64,000 nucleotides of DNA, from NCBI GenBank assembly GCA_965237765.1, contig OZ250157.1, forward strand, positions 1,612,001-1,676,000, given 5' to 3'. Every line of letters begins with the position of its first letter. Within the stretch, counting starts at the first letter, position 1. The notes below the pieces were generated by a model. It worked only from the letters and a program-made list of their open reading frames with translations, was not told the origin of the DNA and searched no databases. The position numbers and the translations under genes were made by a program. The stretch is from WTGJ01 sp965237765 (lineage in GTDB: Bacteria; Chloroflexota; Anaerolineae; Aggregatilineales; Phototrophicaceae). Shown here in pieces: positions 26,342 to 35,392 of the stretch.

Positions 26342-28510
26342 TCAATTCGCTGCCGCCGCTTCGATCGTTTGAGCCGCGGCGTGATGCCCATATTGCCGCG
26401 CATAATTGGCGGCCGTTCTCCCGCCGACTGCTTTGAAATTCGGATTCGCGCCGGCGTCGAGCAGCAATTCGATGATGCGGATGTTCCCTCTAATGCTCGC
26501 TAGATGCAGGGTCGAAGCGCGCCAACTAATGGTGTTGACACGAGCACCAGCTGCTAGGAGCAATTGAACACTCTCCGCATCCTGGTAAAATACGGCGTAA
26601 TTCAACGGACTGCTCGTAAAGTTAATGTGTTGGGCTTCTCCAGGAGAGAATGTGTGTAAGCCCGAAGTATTCGGATTTGCCCCGGCATCCAGCAGTAGAG
26701 CGAGCAATTCGGGAGATTTGATTTTTCCCAACACAGTGACCAGCACGTCCCCGCTGTATTTGCTCAAATCCGCACCAGCGGCCAGTAGTTCCTTCACTCT
26801 GGCTACATACTGATCAATTTCAGCGGTTTTGTATTGAACGAGGAGCCTGTTGTTGTTTTTGGCATATTCATGGATGACCCTGCTGACCTCAATAGCTAAT
26901 TGGAACGGCGTTGTATTCTCTGTTAGCGTTGCCAGGTCTGCCAGGTCGGTGGTTTCGGCAGGAGCAAAGGTGGCGTAATCCGCCGTGGTAGCGTCGCTAC
27001 CCGCTCGTTGGATCTGGATGGTGTAGGGTGCCGCAGCGGTGATGTATCGGGCACTAACACGGAAAGGCGAAATGGCGAGAAAAGCCTGTTCCGCGTTAGG
27101 CTGGAGGGTAACGCTCATCATTTGGTTACGGTACTCGCTGGCGCGGAAGCGCTGCAGAGAGACTTCACCGTCGACCACCTGCACGAGTTGCAGCCAGCCA
27201 TCCAGTGAGGGTGAATCGGGGAATTGCAGTGTTAGTTCCAGCTGGATTGCCTGGTCACTTTCGGGTAACGCGATCTCGTAATATTCAGTAGCGTATTGAG
27301 ACAGGGATTCGTGTATGCGGGTGGGAAAGTCGGTGATGAGGCCGTTCACATAGGGTTTTGGAAGGTCCAGTGGGCGGAGCATTTGATAGCCAAAACGACC
27401 ACCGCTCAGTTGCGGGTCCCGTAAATAGTTAGCCAACACAAAATCAGCGAAGAAGGATTCCGTATCCATCTCGCCGCCACGCTCGGCGAGCACTACATCT
27501 AAAGCAGCGAGTCCATTCTCGGGTCGCCTGACAAAGTCTTGCAAAGCAGTTAGCCCCAGCTGTTCGAGGATATAGGTAGCGATGAGGAAACCGGAGCCAT
27601 AGTCACAGTTTGCATCCGTGAATTCGTTGAGTTGGGCGTTGGGCAAGTCCAGGTAGGCGACAGCGAAGTATCGCTGGTATTCCAAGTAGCCCAGATAAGC
27701 GCTGTTGAAAACGGAAAAACCTTCATGAACCCAACTGTGTTCATCAGCATCGAAATGGTGTTGCGTCAGGTGCTGCAATTCATGAGCAACGACATGATGC
27801 AGGACATCCGGTGAAATTCCGTTGTGCCAGGTAATTTCGATGAAACCGGTGCGGTTGCTATAGGGATGGAGCTCCCCGGGCATATTGCTGCGGTTATGGA
27901 AAAAACCGGCCAAGGCTCCAGTGTTATTCTTATAGCCTACGGTGAATAAAATGGCGATGCGCTCGTCGCCCTCGTGGCTGGGTTTGGGATCCGGATCCCA
28001 GAGTGCGATGGTTTCTGGGTAGATGTGCTCATCGAAGGCTTTGGCAAAGGCGCGCAGCTCGTTCAGATTCACCCAATTGCTTTGCCGGGGGTGTTCGGCG
28101 AAGTAGATATAACTGTGTTGGCCGATGTGACGGAGATCGGCATGCACTAGGGTCGGGGAATCCATCAAGCTATCTTCCAGGAGGAACAAGCGCGACTCGC
28201 CGAGTTGCCGCGCCGGCAGGTCAATCAAGTAATCACTGTGTGCCCAGGCGGTCGGGCCATCCTCGCGGCGCACCTGCTGCCAACCGCCATCGCGGGCGAT
28301 GACCTGTACCTGCTGCCCGGGCTGCAAGCGCCCGACGATGTTATCGGCTTCGATGGCCGGGGAGCTGCGCATGTTGAGGGCGTTGATGTTGGTGACGACG
28401 CGCGCGGGGTGGTCGCTGAATTCGATTACCGCATCTTGAGCTGCATCCTGCGCGGCGGCCGAACCGATGCTGAGTGCTAACAGCACCACTAAGAAAAGCA
28501 GGTAGCGCAC
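26342..28510 (-). CDS. Exported SH3 + zinc metalloprotease + ankyrin protein, copy B
   Basis: The 722-aa protein matches copy A in order: signal peptide (MRYLLFLVVLLALSIGSAAAQ), SH3b domain, gluzincin site His243-Glu-xx-His247 with Glu263 in WVHEGF, and C-terminal ankyrin repeats (TLHLASIRGNIRIIELLLDA and neighbours). I chose the GTG start at 28510: AGGGA lies eight bases upstream and the product then begins like its paralogues. The longer frame would put a charged stretch before the signal peptide. Catalytic residues are intact, so it is probably active after export. Confidence 0.85.
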   Translation of the reverse strand: MRYLLFLVVLLALSIGSAAAQDAAQDAVIEFSDHPARVVTNINALNMRSSPAIEADNIVGRLQPGQQVQVIARDGGWQQVRREDGPTAWAHSDYLIDLPARQLGESRLFLLEDSLMDSPTLVHADLRHIGQHSYIYFAEHPRQSNWVNLNELRAFAKAFDEHIYPETIALWDPDPKPSHEGDERIAILFTVGYKNNTGALAGFFHNRSNMPGELHPYSNRTGFIEITWHNGISPDVLHHVVAHELQHLTQHHFDADEHSWVHEGFSVFNSAYLGYLEYQRYFAVAYLDLPNAQLNEFTDANCDYGSGFLIATYILEQLGLTALQDFVRRPENGLAALDVVLAERGGEMDTESFFADFVLANYLRDPQLSGGRFGYQMLRPLDLPKPYVNGLITDFPTRIHESLSQYATEYYEIALPESDQAIQLELTLQFPDSPSLDGWLQLVQVVDGEVSLQRFRASEYRNQMMSVTLQPNAEQAFLAISPFRVSARYITAAAPYTIQIQRAGSDATTADYATFAPAETTDLADLATLTENTTPFQLAIEVSRVIHEYAKNNNRLLVQYKTAEIDQYVARVKELLAAGADLSKYSGDVLVTVLGKIKSPELLALLLDAGANPNTSGLHTFSPGEAQHINFTSSPLNYAVFYQDAESVQLLLAAGARVNTISWRASTLHLASIRGNIRIIELLLDAGANPNFKAVGGRTAANYARQYGHHAAAQTIEAAAAN

Positions 28511-28546
28511 GATGCATCCCTTAATTTTAGTATGAACCTGTCGTTG

Positions 28547-28552
28547 ATTATA
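28547..28552 (-). promoter_or_regulatory. -10 box (TATAAT) of protease copy B
   Basis: This is a perfect TATAAT in the duplicated upstream block (TTGTTGCGATATAATCAACG), at the same place relative to the start as in copy A. Confidence 0.6.
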
Positions 28553-28631
28553 TCGCAACAAGGCTCCTCGCCGCAGCGGAATCACGAACTAGTCGTTACT
28601 AACCGTTTGCGCCGCTCTGCCTCAGCGGGCT

Positions 28632-30782
28632 TTACGATTCGCGCGCCGCCGCTGCCGCTTCGAGCATCTCGGCCGCAGCATGATGTCCATATCGCCGTGC
28701 CGTAGAGGCGGCTGCTCTCACTCCAACCGCGTTGATTCTCGAGTCTGCTCTGGCGGCGAGCAGCAATTGGATGGTGCGGGTATTCCCTTCAATGCTGGCT
28801 AATTGAAGCACTGAATTGTTTACGGTAGCGCCTGCGTCGAGTAGAAGTTTCACGCTGGCAACATCTTCGAAAAACACAGCGTAATTCAGCGGGGTACCAG
28901 AATATGATCCCACACCCCCTGGAGAAAACGTGTAGGAACCGCCCCGGTTTGGGTTTGCGCCGCCTTCCAGGAGCAAAGTGATCAATTCAGGTGATCGGAT
29001 ATATTTCACCACTTTGGCCAGGAGAGAACCGCCGGTGGAATTACTTATATCCGCACCGGCTGCTAATAGTTCCTCCACCTTGACAATATATTCGTCGGTT
29101 TTGTTTTCAGCAAAGATCCTGTTTCTGTTACTAATAAACAGATCTATGGTTCCACGGATCAACCAAGCCAAATAGGCAGGTGATCTTTGCTCTGTTGTAT
29201 TCGTCGGATCGGCTGGTTTGAGGGAAAGGGAAGATTCAATGGTGGCGTAATCCGCCGTGGTGATTTCGCTGCCCGCCAGGTGAATCTTGAGGATATAGGG
29301 TTGCTTCGCCGTGAGGTATCTGGCATTCGCACGGAAGGGCGAAATGGCGAGGAAGGCCTGTTCAGCATTAGGTTGGAGGGTAGCGCTCATCATCCGGCTG
29401 CGAAAATCACTGGCGCGGAAGCGTTGCAGGATGACTTCCCCATCGACCACTTGTACGAGTTGCAGCCAGCCATCCTGAGCGGCTGAATTGGGGAATTGCA
29501 GCGCCAGTTCCAATTGCTGTGGCTGATCACTTGTCGGCAAAGCAAAATCGTAAAAATCCGTGGCGTACGGTGGTAAAGATTCTTGAATGAGGGTTGGCAA
29601 GCTGATGATTTGGCCTCTCACATAGGGTTTCGGAATATTCAGTGAACGGAGCAGCTGATAACCAAAACGGCCATCGCTCAACTGCGGATCGAACAGATAG
29701 TTGGCCAGCACCCAATTGGCGAAGAAGGTTTCGGTATCCAACTCACTGCTGCGCTCGGCGAACACGGCATCGAGCGCGGCCAGGCCATTTTCCGATCGCT
29801 TGGCGAAGGCTTGTAGAGCATCCAGCCCTAGCTGTTCGAAGATGTAGGTGGCAAAGATGAATCCTGGGCCAGACCCACATATTTTATGAATGCACTTGTT
29901 GAGCTGGTTGTATGGTTGGTCCTGATGGCCAACCACGGTTACTCTCAGGTATACCAAGTTTTCTCCCACATAGGCGCTGGTGAAAATGGAAAGCCCTTCA
30001 TTGACCCAACTGTGTTCATCTACATCGTAAAGGTGATGGATTTGGTGTTGTAATTCATGTGCGGCAACATTGAGGAGAAAATCAGGATCAATATTGGTGT
30101 GAAATGTCAATTCTAGGAAACCGGTACGGTTAGAGTAGGGGTTGATTTCTCTGGGCATATCTCCGCGTCTGCGATAGGTGCCGCCTGAACTACTGGCATT
30201 TTTTTTATACCCCATGCTGAGCAGGATGACGACGCGCTCGTCGCCCTCGATATTGGGTTTCGTTTCAGTTGGCCAGAGGGTGAAAGTATCCGGGTAGATG
30301 TACGTGTCGAATCCCTCGGCAAATTCGCGCAGATCGTCAGAATCAACCTGAAAACCCTGTCTTGGATGCTCGGTGACGTAAATGTAACTGTGCTTGCCGA
30401 TATGGCGCAGGTCAGCATTCACCAACACCGCAGTATCCACAACATCATCATGAATGCGAAACAGGCGCGTCTCGCCGATCTGCCGCGGCGGCATATCGAT
30501 CAAGTAATCACTGTGCGACCAGCCAACCAGGCCATCCTCGCGGCGTACCTGCTGCCAATCGCCATCGCGCGCAAGGACATGGACCTGCTGCCCGGGCTGC
30601 AGGCGCCCGACGATGTTGTCGGCTTCGATAGCCGGTGTGCTGCGCACTCGGAGGGCATCGATGTTGCTGACGACGAGGGCAGGGTGGTCGGTGAATTCGA
30701 TTACCGCATCATGAGCCGCGTCCTGCGCGGCGACCAAACTGAAGCTGAGCAAGAGTAGCAGTAGGAGCAGTAGGTATCGCAT
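28632..30782 (-). CDS. Exported SH3 + zinc metalloprotease + ankyrin protein, copy C
   Basis: The 716-aa protein is closest to copy A, with a nearly identical signal peptide (MRYLLLLLLLLLSFSLVAAQ). It has an SH3b domain, the protease motif His242-Glu-xx-His246 with Glu262 in WVNEGLS, and C-terminal ankyrin repeats (SVLQLASIEGNTRTIQLLLAA). As in the other copies the conserved stretch RFGYQLLxxLxxxKPYV lies between protease and beta-rich parts. It is the copy next to the MFS gene whose 3' tail recurs before copies A and B, so its position may be the ancestral one. Confidence 0.85.
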   Translation of the reverse strand: MRYLLLLLLLLLSFSLVAAQDAAHDAVIEFTDHPALVVSNIDALRVRSTPAIEADNIVGRLQPGQQVHVLARDGDWQQVRREDGLVGWSHSDYLIDMPPRQIGETRLFRIHDDVVDTAVLVNADLRHIGKHSYIYVTEHPRQGFQVDSDDLREFAEGFDTYIYPDTFTLWPTETKPNIEGDERVVILLSMGYKKNASSSGGTYRRRGDMPREINPYSNRTGFLELTFHTNIDPDFLLNVAAHELQHQIHHLYDVDEHSWVNEGLSIFTSAYVGENLVYLRVTVVGHQDQPYNQLNKCIHKICGSGPGFIFATYIFEQLGLDALQAFAKRSENGLAALDAVFAERSSELDTETFFANWVLANYLFDPQLSDGRFGYQLLRSLNIPKPYVRGQIISLPTLIQESLPPYATDFYDFALPTSDQPQQLELALQFPNSAAQDGWLQLVQVVDGEVILQRFRASDFRSRMMSATLQPNAEQAFLAISPFRANARYLTAKQPYILKIHLAGSEITTADYATIESSLSLKPADPTNTTEQRSPAYLAWLIRGTIDLFISNRNRIFAENKTDEYIVKVEELLAAGADISNSTGGSLLAKVVKYIRSPELITLLLEGGANPNRGGSYTFSPGGVGSYSGTPLNYAVFFEDVASVKLLLDAGATVNNSVLQLASIEGNTRTIQLLLAARADSRINAVGVRAAASTARRYGHHAAAEMLEAAAAARES

Positions 30783-30818
30783 GTTGCACCCCCTAATATC
30801 GGTGCGAAACTATCGTTG

Positions 30819-30824
30819 AGTATA
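30819..30824 (-). promoter_or_regulatory. -10 box (TATACT) of protease copy C
   Basis: This is the equivalent of the TATAAT boxes of copies A and B with one change, in the same conserved block (TTCGTTGCAATATACTCAAC). Confidence 0.5.
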
Positions 30825-30853
30825 TTGCAACGAATGTACTCGTCGCAGCGGAA

Positions 30854-32083
30854 TCACGAACCGGCCGGCGCCAACCGTTTCCGCTTTAACGTCTCCGGCA
30901 CGAAGAAGCCGAAGATCCCCGCTGCCGAGAGGCTGGCCGCAGCGAGCAGCAGCGCCGAGCCGCCCAGCGTGAACAGGTCGGCTATATTCCCCACCAAAAG
31001 CGGCCCGCCGACCATGCCGAAATCGCCGATGAAGCGCCAGACGCCTAGGAAATCGCCACGCGCATTGGCCGGCGCTAGGTCTGAGCCTAACGTCATCATC
31101 GTCCCGGAGCCGATGCCGTTGCCAATTCCCAGTAGCGCCACCACGAAGAGAATCCCGCCAGCCGATGCCGTCAGCGGAATGAGCGCCAAGCCCACGCCCT
31201 GCGCGACGAAGGAGGGGATGATGGCGTATTTTCGCCCGAGGCGATCCATCACCCAACCGGCCGGGTAAAAGAACATCATATCCAGACCGTAGCTGAAAGA
31301 TTCGATGAGACCGATGTATTCCACACCTAAGCCCAGTTCTTCTGCTGCGTATAGCGGGATGATGACCATGCGACCGTAGCGGGTGAGCATGGCGAGGATC
31401 TGCCCCAGGCCGGCGGCGCGCAGCACGTGCGCATGCTGGCGCATGGTGCGTAACAGGCTGTGGTGGTGAACGGCGCGCGCAGCCTTGGTTTCTGCCTGGC
31501 TGCGATTCGGCATCAAGGTAAACAAGGCAACCAAGGCGGATATGATCAACAAGGCATTCAGTAAAAAGACGCTGCGCAAACCCAGATAAGCCCCGACAAA
31601 ACCACCGATCACCGGGCCAATGAAGACACCGACGCGCATCAAGCCACCAAAGATCGCAATCGCCCGTCCGCGTCGCCGTGGCGCCACCGTCTCGGTGATG
31701 TAGACTGTTTGCGAGATGAAGAACAGCGCGCGACCCGCGCCGGCCAGGATACACAGCAAGAGGACGATATGGATCGTCGGCGCGATAAAGAGCAAAGCGC
31801 GCGATATACCGATGACGACGAGACCCATCATCGCCACGGTCTTGTATGAGAAGCGATGCAGCAAGAGGCTGGTCGGCAAATCGGCCAGCAGCGTGCCGAT
31901 TCCTTGCCCGGCGACGACGAGACCGACCAGCGCGAAGCTGGCTTCAAAGGATTTGGCGTAAAGCGGCAAGACCGGCAGTATCAGTCCCTGGGCGATGGCC
32001 GTCAGCAGCCAAGGCAAATAAAGCGCCAGCAGGCGCTTTTGCATGTATTGTCGTTGTAGGATGACCCTCAGGCCGGCCGCCAT
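30854..32083 (-). CDS. MFS transporter
   Basis: The 409-aa protein has twelve membrane helices with WLLTAIAQGLILPVLPLY in helix 1, the loop RFSYKT between helices 2 and 3, and MDRLGRKYAIIPS between helices 8 and 9. It resembles drug or sugar efflux proteins of the DHA1 type; the substrate is unknown. GGGGGAC precedes the ATG. Its last codons and stop (TCACGAAC on the plus strand) lie in the block that recurs upstream of protease copies A and B, which marks it as the donor neighbour of the duplicated unit. Confidence 0.85.
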   Translation of the reverse strand: MAAGLRVILQRQYMQKRLLALYLPWLLTAIAQGLILPVLPLYAKSFEASFALVGLVVAGQGIGTLLADLPTSLLLHRFSYKTVAMMGLVVIGISRALLFIAPTIHIVLLLCILAGAGRALFFISQTVYITETVAPRRRGRAIAIFGGLMRVGVFIGPVIGGFVGAYLGLRSVFLLNALLIISALVALFTLMPNRSQAETKAARAVHHHSLLRTMRQHAHVLRAAGLGQILAMLTRYGRMVIIPLYAAEELGLGVEYIGLIESFSYGLDMMFFYPAGWVMDRLGRKYAIIPSFVAQGVGLALIPLTASAGGILFVVALLGIGNGIGSGTMMTLGSDLAPANARGDFLGVWRFIGDFGMVGGPLLVGNIADLFTLGGSALLLAAASLSAAGIFGFFVPETLKRKRLAPAGS

Positions 32084-32197
32084 TCGTCCCCCGTATTGCG
32101 CTCAGCATAATGCAGCGTGGCGGATATTTTATAGCCCTAATCTCTAGTGCGTGTTAGTATTCTCGCGGCTCGTTCGAAAGCGCGGGTGAGGGATGGG

Positions 32198-33346
32198 ATG
32201 ATGCGGCGGAAATGGCAGTGTTGCGTGGGGCTAGCGCTCTTGGTTGGCATGGTATTGGCTGGGCCAGTGATTGCGCAGGCGCCGCCACCGCCTATGCCGC
32301 CTACGCTCCTCGGCGAATTCCTCGGCCACCAAACGCGCGTCAATGCCCTCGCCTTTTCGCCCGATGGGCGCCTCCTCGCCAGCGCCGGCGGACACACCGA
32401 ATCGCCCAGCGAGCTGGAGATCTGGCTCTGGGATGTGCCGCAGGGCCAGCTCATCACCCGCCTGCGCGGTCATGGCAGCAGCATCAACAGCCTCGCCTTC
32501 ACGCCCGATGGCGCGCTGCTCGTTTCCGCTTCTGGCGCGCGCCGCTCGGCCGTCTTCGGTGGTGACAACACCGTGCGCGTCTGGGATGCCGACCTCGCGT
32601 CGCCCATCTTCGGCGCCGAATTGGCCCGCAGCGAATCGCTCACCGGCTGGGCGCGTGGATTGACGATCAGCGGTGATGGCCATTGGCTCGCCGCCGCCCG
32701 CAACGCCACCCAGACCGTGCATATCTGGCGCTTGTGGCGCGATCCAGAAAATGAGGGCGCCGTCACCCTGGAAGAATTGCCCGCACTCGCTAGCCACCGC
32801 GATAGCCTGCACGTCGTCGCCTTTAATGCTGACGCGACGCTCCTTTTTAGCGGCGGTGCGGACCCCTGGGTGGGCGTCTGGGATGTGACGAGCGGCGAGC
32901 TGGTGACGCGCTTGCGTGGTTTCCCGATCGGCCCCGGGCAGCGCGTCACGGCCATGGCCATGCAACCCGCTGGCGAACAATTAGCCATTGCCAGCCGTAA
33001 CGGCCAAGTGCGCTTATATGATGTGAGTGGGGAGCCGGGGCAAATCGTGGAAATCACACGCCTGAACGGGCACCGCGCCGGCCTGACCGACCTGATCTAT
33101 AGCGAAGACGGCAGCACGCTCTTTGTGGCGACCGAAGCGGGGCGTGTTTGGCTATGGGATGTGCGCGGCGGCGATGCGCCCTATCGCGCTTACGCGATCC
33201 TGCAGGAGCACGCAGATATCGTGATGACCCTGGCGCGGACGGCGGAATTGCTGGCGACGGCAGGTGGCAAAGCTAGCGGTAGGGTGCCGCAGGGCGATAC
33301 CGCGATTCGCCTCTGGGGGCTCGCGCCCGCCGACTCCGCGCCATGA
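32198..33346 (+). CDS. Exported WD40-repeat protein
   Basis: The 382-aa protein has a signal peptide (MMRRKWQCCVGLALLVGMVL, cleaved near IAQA), a proline-rich spacer and a beta propeller of six to seven WD40 repeats, recognisable by GHxxxVNALAFSPDGRLLASAG and W-D-V-P or W-D-V-R endings (about 55-375). It is likely a binding scaffold outside the cytoplasm. I start at the ATG just ahead of the signal peptide, with GAGGG five bases upstream, rather than the ATG 51 bases earlier. Its TGA overlaps the ATG of the sugar kinase gene. Confidence 0.85.
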   Translation: MMRRKWQCCVGLALLVGMVLAGPVIAQAPPPPMPPTLLGEFLGHQTRVNALAFSPDGRLLASAGGHTESPSELEIWLWDVPQGQLITRLRGHGSSINSLAFTPDGALLVSASGARRSAVFGGDNTVRVWDADLASPIFGAELARSESLTGWARGLTISGDGHWLAAARNATQTVHIWRLWRDPENEGAVTLEELPALASHRDSLHVVAFNADATLLFSGGADPWVGVWDVTSGELVTRLRGFPIGPGQRVTAMAMQPAGEQLAIASRNGQVRLYDVSGEPGQIVEITRLNGHRAGLTDLIYSEDGSTLFVATEAGRVWLWDVRGGDAPYRAYAILQEHADIVMTLARTAELLATAGGKASGRVPQGDTAIRLWGLAPADSAP

Positions 33347-34278
33347 CGGTCATCTGCCTGGGCGAGATATTGGTCGATTTCGTCGCGCGCGAGGCGGGCG
33401 TCAGCGTCGGCGAAGCGGCGAGCTTCCAGCGAGTCATGGGCGGGGCGCCGGCGAATGTCGCGGTGGGCGTTTCGCGCCTGGGGCGATCTTCTGCCTTCCT
33501 CGGTTGCGTGGGCGATGACCCTTTCGGCCGTTTCCTCACCGCCGAATTGCGTGCCGAGGGTGTGGATGTGGCTGGCTTGCAGACGACCGCCGCGGCGCGC
33601 ACGAGCCTCGCTTTTGTCTCGTTGGATGCCGCAGGCGAGCGCAGCTTCGTCTTCTTTCGCCAGCCCGGCGCCGACATGCTACTCGCTGCGGCGCAATTGG
33701 ATCGCGCCCGTCTTTCGCGCGCGCGCATCTTCCATTTCGGCTCATTCTCATTGAGCGCGGAGCCCGCCGCCAGCGCCACCCGTGAAGCGTTGCGCCTGGC
33801 GCGGGCAGGCGGCGCGCTCATCAGTTACGACCCGAATTTGCGCCTGCACCTCTGGCCGGACGCTGAGGCGGCCCGGCGCGCCATCCTGCCGCTCATCGAC
33901 CAGGCCGATATCTTAAAACTCAACGCCGAGGAATTGCCCATCCTGACGGTGGATGGCGACGCGCGCTCACTCTGGCGAAATTCGTTGCGCGCGCTGATCG
34001 TGACGGATGGCGGGCGCGGCGCGCGCCTGATCACGCCGAGCGGGGAATGGCGCGCGCCGGGTTTCCGTGTGCGCACGGTGGATACAACCGGCGCGGGCGA
34101 CGCTTTTGTGGCGGCCCTGCTCGCGCGCTTGGCGGAACAGCCCAACGCGCTCGCGGCTGCTCCGGAAGAAACGCTGCGATATGCCTGCGCAGCGGGCGCT
34201 CTGGCGACCACGGCCCGCGGCGCCACGACCGCTATGCCCACACAAAAAGCCATCCAACAACTCCTCGCAGAAGGCTGA
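33343..34278 (+). CDS. PfkB-family carbohydrate kinase (fructokinase-like)
   Basis: The 311-aa protein is a ribokinase/PfkB family enzyme: GEILVDF at the start, the substrate-binding GGAPANVAVGVSRLG (residues 32-46) and the anion hole plus catalytic Asp in DTTGAGDAFVAAL (about 247-259). It phosphorylates a sugar with ATP; the N-terminal pattern suits fructokinase or 2-keto-3-deoxygluconate kinase. It overlaps the WD40 gene by 4 bases. A hairpin terminator follows about 100 bases downstream. Confidence 0.88.
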   Translation: MTVICLGEILVDFVAREAGVSVGEAASFQRVMGGAPANVAVGVSRLGRSSAFLGCVGDDPFGRFLTAELRAEGVDVAGLQTTAAARTSLAFVSLDAAGERSFVFFRQPGADMLLAAAQLDRARLSRARIFHFGSFSLSAEPAASATREALRLARAGGALISYDPNLRLHLWPDAEAARRAILPLIDQADILKLNAEELPILTVDGDARSLWRNSLRALIVTDGGRGARLITPSGEWRAPGFRVRTVDTTGAGDAFVAALLARLAEQPNALAAAPEETLRYACAAGALATTARGATTAMPTQKAIQQLLAEG

Positions 34279-34380
34279 GCGCCGCCGCCCTTGCCCTGGC
34301 GCGAAAATATACTTCTGACAAAAGTACAACGCGTATCAAACCGCCTGACGTGGCTTACCTGGTGGTACGAGTCAAGTAAC

Positions 34381-34420
34381 CCATCCTGGCGAGCGCAGGA
34401 TGGCTTTGCCATTTTTCTGC
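34381..34420 (+). terminator. Intrinsic terminator after the sugar kinase gene
   Basis: A perfect 8-bp stem (CCATCCTG / CAGGATGG) with a 7-base loop is followed by CTTTGCCATTTTT. The T-tract is interrupted, so its strength is uncertain. The -35 box of the next promoter lies inside this tail. Confidence 0.6.
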
Positions 34421-34435
34421 TATCTGTGTTACAAT
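34406..34435 (+). promoter_or_regulatory. Sigma-70-type promoter of recX
   Basis: TTGCCA and TACAAT are separated by 18 bases, giving an expected start of transcription near 34442. This is one of the clearest promoters in the window and leaves a leader of about 200 bases before recX. Confidence 0.65.
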
Positions 34436-34441
34436 CATCTA

Positions 34442-34645
34442 AATGAGCAATTCGCTGTACGGAATTTGGGTGCAGCTGTGGCTGCTGTGAAGGGATGAAC
34501 TGGACTTTCACCGAGAGGGTGACCAGATTGAATGTCCGTTTTGTGTTGTCGTGAAGGTTAGCGGGTAATGCTCGGAGGCGTCAGCTAGTCCAGCGCGCCA
34601 ACACTAACACAGCGCTACTTCCGTTGGTGGAAGACGGGGGTGGCT
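34442..34645 (+). other. Long structured 5' leader of recX
   Basis: No open frame of note lies here. Two hairpins are visible: CTGG(ACTT)TCACC-GAGAG-GGTGA-CCAG at 34500-34526, nine pairs with a 4-base bulge, and CTTCC-GTTGGT-GGAAG at 34618-34633, just before the ribosome site GGGGGTGG. The loop of the second hairpin (GTTGG) can pair with CCAAC at 34598-34602, forming a pseudoknot or an alternative fold. It could be a cis-regulatory element acting on recX translation. It matches no riboswitch class I know. The bases between 34279 and 34380 show nothing further. Confidence 0.45.
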
Positions 34646-35365
34646 ATGAGTACACACAAAGACCGGGGAGTTATTAGCGCATTGCAATTCCAGGCGCGCA
34701 ACCCGGAGCGCGTCAACGTATACCTCGATGGCCAATTTGCATTCGGGCTTGAGGCGATGCGCGCTGCCGCCCTGCGCATCGGTCAACTTCTCTCGCCAAA
34801 CGAAATCGCCGAATTGCGTGCCGAAGACGAAGTTGCCCTCGCCATGCGCCGCGCCCTACGTTTCCTGAGCTACCGCCCGCGCAGTGCCGCCGAAGTGCGC
34901 CGTCACCTGCAAAAACGCCCCCTCGCCGACGAAGCGCGCGAGGCCACCCTCCAGCGACTCAGCGAGGGTGGTTACCTCGACGACGGCGCCTTTGCCCGCT
35001 TCTGGCTGGAAAACCGCGCTGCCTTCCGCCCCTCCTCCCGTCGCGCATTGAGTTACGAATTGCGCCAGAAGGGTGTCGCTCGCGAAATCATCGACGCCGA
35101 GCTGGAAGATTGGGACGACGCGGAGGCTGCCCTCGCCGCCCTCCGCGCCAATGAGCGCCGCTGGGCCCCGCTGGATGCGGAATCTTTCCGCCAGCAAGCC
35201 GGCGCTTTCCTCCAGCGCCGCGGCTTCCGCTACCACGACGCCGTTGAAGCGCTGCGCCTCTTCCAGGAAGAGCGAGCTGCGGCAAGCGGCGAAGAGGCGA
35301 GCCAATCTTCCATACTTACGCCAGCCAAATTCTCACATTTGGCGATAGATTCCCGAAAGGAGTAG
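34646..35365 (+). CDS. recX: Regulatory protein RecX
   Basis: The 239-aa protein has the RecX layout of three-helix repeats: ALRFLSYRPRSAAEVRRHLQKR (about 68-89), then GYLDDGAFARFWLENRAAFRPSSRRALSYELRQKGV (about 108-143), and a third repeat ending FLQRRGFRYHDAVEAL. RecX binds RecA filaments and limits recombinase activity. An extra N-terminal strand-rich region (VISALQFQARNPERVNVYLDG) is common in longer RecX forms. I prefer the ATG directly after GGGGGTGGCT; a GTG two codons upstream is possible. rny follows 27 bases later. recA is not in the window. Confidence 0.88.
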   Translation: MSTHKDRGVISALQFQARNPERVNVYLDGQFAFGLEAMRAAALRIGQLLSPNEIAELRAEDEVALAMRRALRFLSYRPRSAAEVRRHLQKRPLADEAREATLQRLSEGGYLDDGAFARFWLENRAAFRPSSRRALSYELRQKGVAREIIDAELEDWDDAEAALAALRANERRWAPLDAESFRQQAGAFLQRRGFRYHDAVEALRLFQEERAAASGEEASQSSILTPAKFSHLAIDSRKE

Positions 35366-35392
35366 CGGCGCCCGCCCTACGCCGCATTCACT

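Noticed and set aside
34442..34645. Known RNA class (6S, SRP RNA, tmRNA, RNase P RNA, TPP, cobalamin or other riboswitch)
   Set aside because: None of the conserved core sequences of these RNAs that I know are present.
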